Shown here: positions 4,765 through 6,142 of the stretch, piece after piece
Layout of the letters: every line of letters starts with the position of its first letter
Position numbering within the stretch: position 1 is the stretch's first letter
Assembly (NCBI GenBank): GCA_030617125.1
Contig: JAUWWA010000124.1
Span: 1 to 6,142 of the forward strand
Length of the DNA: 6,142 nt
Direction: 5' to 3'
From: Pirellulales bacterium
GTDB taxonomy: Bacteria; Planctomycetota; Planctomycetia; Pirellulales; Thermoguttaceae
Position numbers and translations under genes: made by a program
The notes under the pieces: generated by a model
What the model was told of the DNA's origin: nothing
What the model saw: the letters and a program-made list of their open reading frames with translations, nothing else
Database searches by the model: none

Positions 4765-5446
4765 TCACGGTCACCGTACCGGCCATTCTCGGCGCCCACT
4801 CTTGAAGGTCGACATGGTCCTTAACGTGCGAGGGGACTCGCCACACGATGATCACCATGAAATCGCCCTCCCGGCGACTGTAGACCTCGATCGTGCCTTG
4901 CATGCGCCGCGGCTCGGCCTTGCCGTCCTTGTCGGTGTAGTAGAACTCCAACTCGCCAGCGGTCTGGCTTCTTTGCCATTTGGTCGCGCGTCCGTCGGGC
5001 GTCTTGCAGTGGATGTCTTCCCACTGGACGGCCGTTCCCGGAAACAAGTCCATAAGCCGGTTTCGTAGTGCGCGATTCGGATCGCGTGCTCCGGCGTGTG
5101 ACATTTCGGTCACGGCCAGGTAGCAATAATACGCCACTTTGCCTTCGTCGCTGTCGGCAACAAACCCTTCGTACGTGAGTTTCAAGTCGGCCAGGTCGAG
5201 CGGCCATTTTGCGCGGCGAGCGTCTGGCGGAACTTCCTCGAAGAACTTCGGAATGCGGATCATCACCGGCGTGCCGGGGATTTCCATCGCTGCGTGCATC
5301 CGGCTCAACGGCGTCTCTTGGCCGATTTCCCGCACCCGGTCATCCAGCCGCTTCTTGTATTCGCCGGCGCCGCACCCCCAACACGCCGCCGCCAGCAGCA
5401 GCGCCAAGGCGGCCGGTAGACATCGGTTTGCCAGAAGTCTGCTCAT
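4751..5446 (-). CDS. Lipoprotein of unknown function, planctomycete type
   Basis: This 231-aa protein starts with a lipoprotein signal: MSRLLANR, a hydrophobic run (residues 9-21) and a cysteine. C22, preceded by AAA, fits the signal-peptidase-II pattern better than C25, preceded by WG, but the following GAGEYKKRL resembles homologues in which the Cys just before that block is modified. The mature part contains PGTPVMIRIPKFFEE (57-71), LADLKLTYEGFVAD (85-98), AYYCYLAV (105-112), LFPGT then VQWEDI (134-145), and a beta-rich end with FYYTDKDGK and FMVIIVW. No enzyme or known binding motif was recognised. I recall this family only as hypothetical proteins in planctomycetes. The start ATG (5444-5446 on the complement) is supported by AGGAAG 4 nt upstream and by a promoter at 5498-5527. 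The gene is convergent with the sigma cluster and lies 102 bp downstream of a CBM9-like gene. Confidence 0.88.
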   Translation of the reverse strand: MSRLLANRCLPAALALLLAAACWGCGAGEYKKRLDDRVREIGQETPLSRMHAAMEIPGTPVMIRIPKFFEEVPPDARRAKWPLDLADLKLTYEGFVADSDEGKVAYYCYLAVTEMSHAGARDPNRALRNRLMDLFPGTAVQWEDIHCKTPDGRATKWQRSQTAGELEFYYTDKDGKAEPRRMQGTIEVYSRREGDFMVIIVWRVPSHVKDHVDLQEWAPRMAGTVTVKAGN

Positions 5447-5450
5447 GGGG

Positions 5451-5456
5451 CTTCCT
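5451..5456 (-). promoter_or_regulatory. Shine-Dalgarno AGGAAG of the lipoprotein gene
   Basis: Read on the complement, AGGAAG precedes the ATG at 5446 by 4 nt. It fixes the lipoprotein start and agrees with the signal peptide beginning at that Met. Confidence 0.6.
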
Positions 5457-5497
5457 GATCTGCTAGTGTATCCGACGGCGATTCCCGAAAACAGTTA

Positions 5498-5527
5498 ATT
5501 CTCGCACCACGACGGAGGCTTTGTCAA
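5498..5527 (-). promoter_or_regulatory. Candidate sigma-70 promoter of the lipoprotein gene
   Basis: On the complement strand a perfect -35 box TTGACA (5522-5527) is followed after 18 nt by GAGAAT (5498-5503), four of six to TATAAT. A TGC directly before it makes an extended -10. Transcription would begin near 5490, leaving a leader of about 45 nt with AGGAAG before the ATG. This suggests the lipoprotein can be expressed apart from the CBM9-like gene upstream and is under a housekeeping-type sigma factor, not obviously the ECF factor nearby. Confidence 0.5.
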
Positions 5528-5548
5528 GGTGCGGCCGGACGTGCAGGA

Positions 5549-6142
5549 TCAGTCAAAAATCAAATACCCAAACCCTTCAGGTCGCACCGACGCCGAGGCC
5601 GGCGTGCTCCACGACTGGAACCCGACGCCGGGCACCGTCCGCTGGATGCCGACCGCCCAAACGGCTCGCGAGCTTGGGTATCGGCCGGTGAGTTGATCCA
5701 GCGGGACGGCCGCTTCGGCGGTCCACTCACTTTCGGACTGCGCGGCGGCCACGAACCACGTGGGATTCCACGTCTTGTCGCCCCAGCAGTCTTCGGCAAC
5801 CCAGCCGCGATGGTCGATCGAAAGCCGGTAGTACGTCGCGAAGTCGCGATCCAGGTCGATCAGCACGTCCACGCGATCATGTGCCGAGAGGTCCGGATCG
5901 CGAGGCCGGGGACCCGCGCCGGGCTCGTATTTCGCACCGGGTGCAAGACGACAGTGGACGGCGATGTACAAGAACTCCGCGTCGTAGGCCAGCATCACCT
6001 TGCCCGGCCAGCGGTCGTCGTCGCCTTGGGCGCTTTCAAGTGCCGCCGGCTTGGCGTGCTGCCAGACGGCGTCATCAAGACAGCCGTCCAATCGCGGTTT
6101 CGACGCGCTGCGCGCACACTGCACGACGGGCTTCGGCGGCAG
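5549..6142 (-). CDS. C-terminal part of a protein with a CBM9-like (carbohydrate-binding family 9-like) domain; 5' end outside window
   Basis: The frame is open from the right edge of the window to TGA at 5551-5549, giving 197 residues. A GTG codon at 6124 could be called as a start, but the frame continues upstream as LPPKPV into V-Q-C-A-R, which looks like the first strand of the domain, so the gene almost surely extends beyond the window. The CBM9-like signature is clear: KPRLDGCLDDAVWQHA near the start, VMLAYDAEFLYIAVHC, then a DRVDVLIDLDRD strand, YYRLSIDHRG, WTAEAAVPLDQL and a closing GFGYLIFD. Such domains bind sugars or act as C-terminal modules of secreted proteins; in planctomycetes they often sit on large exported proteins. 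What the N-terminal part does cannot be seen. It is separated from the lipoprotein gene by 102 bp that contain a separate promoter. Confidence 0.85.
   Translation of the reverse strand: MPPKPVVQCARSASKPRLDGCLDDAVWQHAKPAALESAQGDDDRWPGKVMLAYDAEFLYIAVHCRLAPGAKYEPGAGPRPRDPDLSAHDRVDVLIDLDRDFATYYRLSIDHRGWVAEDCWGDKTWNPTWFVAAAQSESEWTAEAAVPLDQLTGRYPSSRAVWAVGIQRTVPGVGFQSWSTPASASVRPEGFGYLIFD

Noticed and set aside
6122..6124. GTG as the true start of the CBM9-like protein
   Set aside because: The frame stays open to the window edge and the codon lies inside the first strand of the domain; no upstream RBS is visible.

Overview
The window looks like chromosomal DNA from a high-GC planctomycete, probably of the Pirellulales type. 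This is inferred from gene style, not from any search. It carries a Hanks-type Ser/Thr kinase with a long polytopic membrane tail, an RpoE-like sigma factor followed by a small Cys/His protein, a lipoprotein of planctomycete type and a CBM9-like secreted protein. Many of these families are recalled from planctomycete genomes but have no assigned role. No rRNA, tRNA, CRISPR array, transposase or phage gene was seen.

Layout, left to right. Positions 1-242 (+) hold the 3' end of a gene that enters from the left; its product resembles the end of a degenerate FHA domain. Directly after its stop codon, 243-312 is a tract of ten 7-bp repeats. A near-perfect palindrome (322-337) and a candidate promoter overlapping it lead into the plus-strand cluster. 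The cluster holds a 700-aa membrane Ser/Thr kinase (407-2509), a 279-aa membrane protein (2595-3434), a 66-aa membrane protein (3440-3640), a 214-aa ECF-like sigma factor (3640-4284) and a 143-aa protein with a Cys/His motif (4281-4712). The last four genes are tightly packed: a 5-nt gap, then TGATG and ATGA overlaps. They therefore look like one translationally coupled operon, possibly reading through from the kinase.

On the minus strand and convergent with this cluster are a CBM9-like protein whose 5' end lies outside the window (6142-5549) and a 231-aa lipoprotein (5446-4751). The lipoprotein has its own recognisable promoter (TTGACA, 18-nt spacer, GAGAAT with TG extension) and a good ribosome binding site. 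Only 38 bp separate the convergent genes, and an 8-bp inverted repeat spans that gap.

The inferred theme is envelope signalling. A kinase with no large external domain is followed by two uncharacterised membrane proteins and a coupled sigma factor/partner pair that could be its output. No sequence feature proves that the kinase and sigma factor act in one pathway. The least explained items are the heptamer tract starting at a stop codon, the palindrome that may act as an operator, the polytopic kinase tail, and the sigma-coupled small protein with a stretched zinc-finger-like motif.
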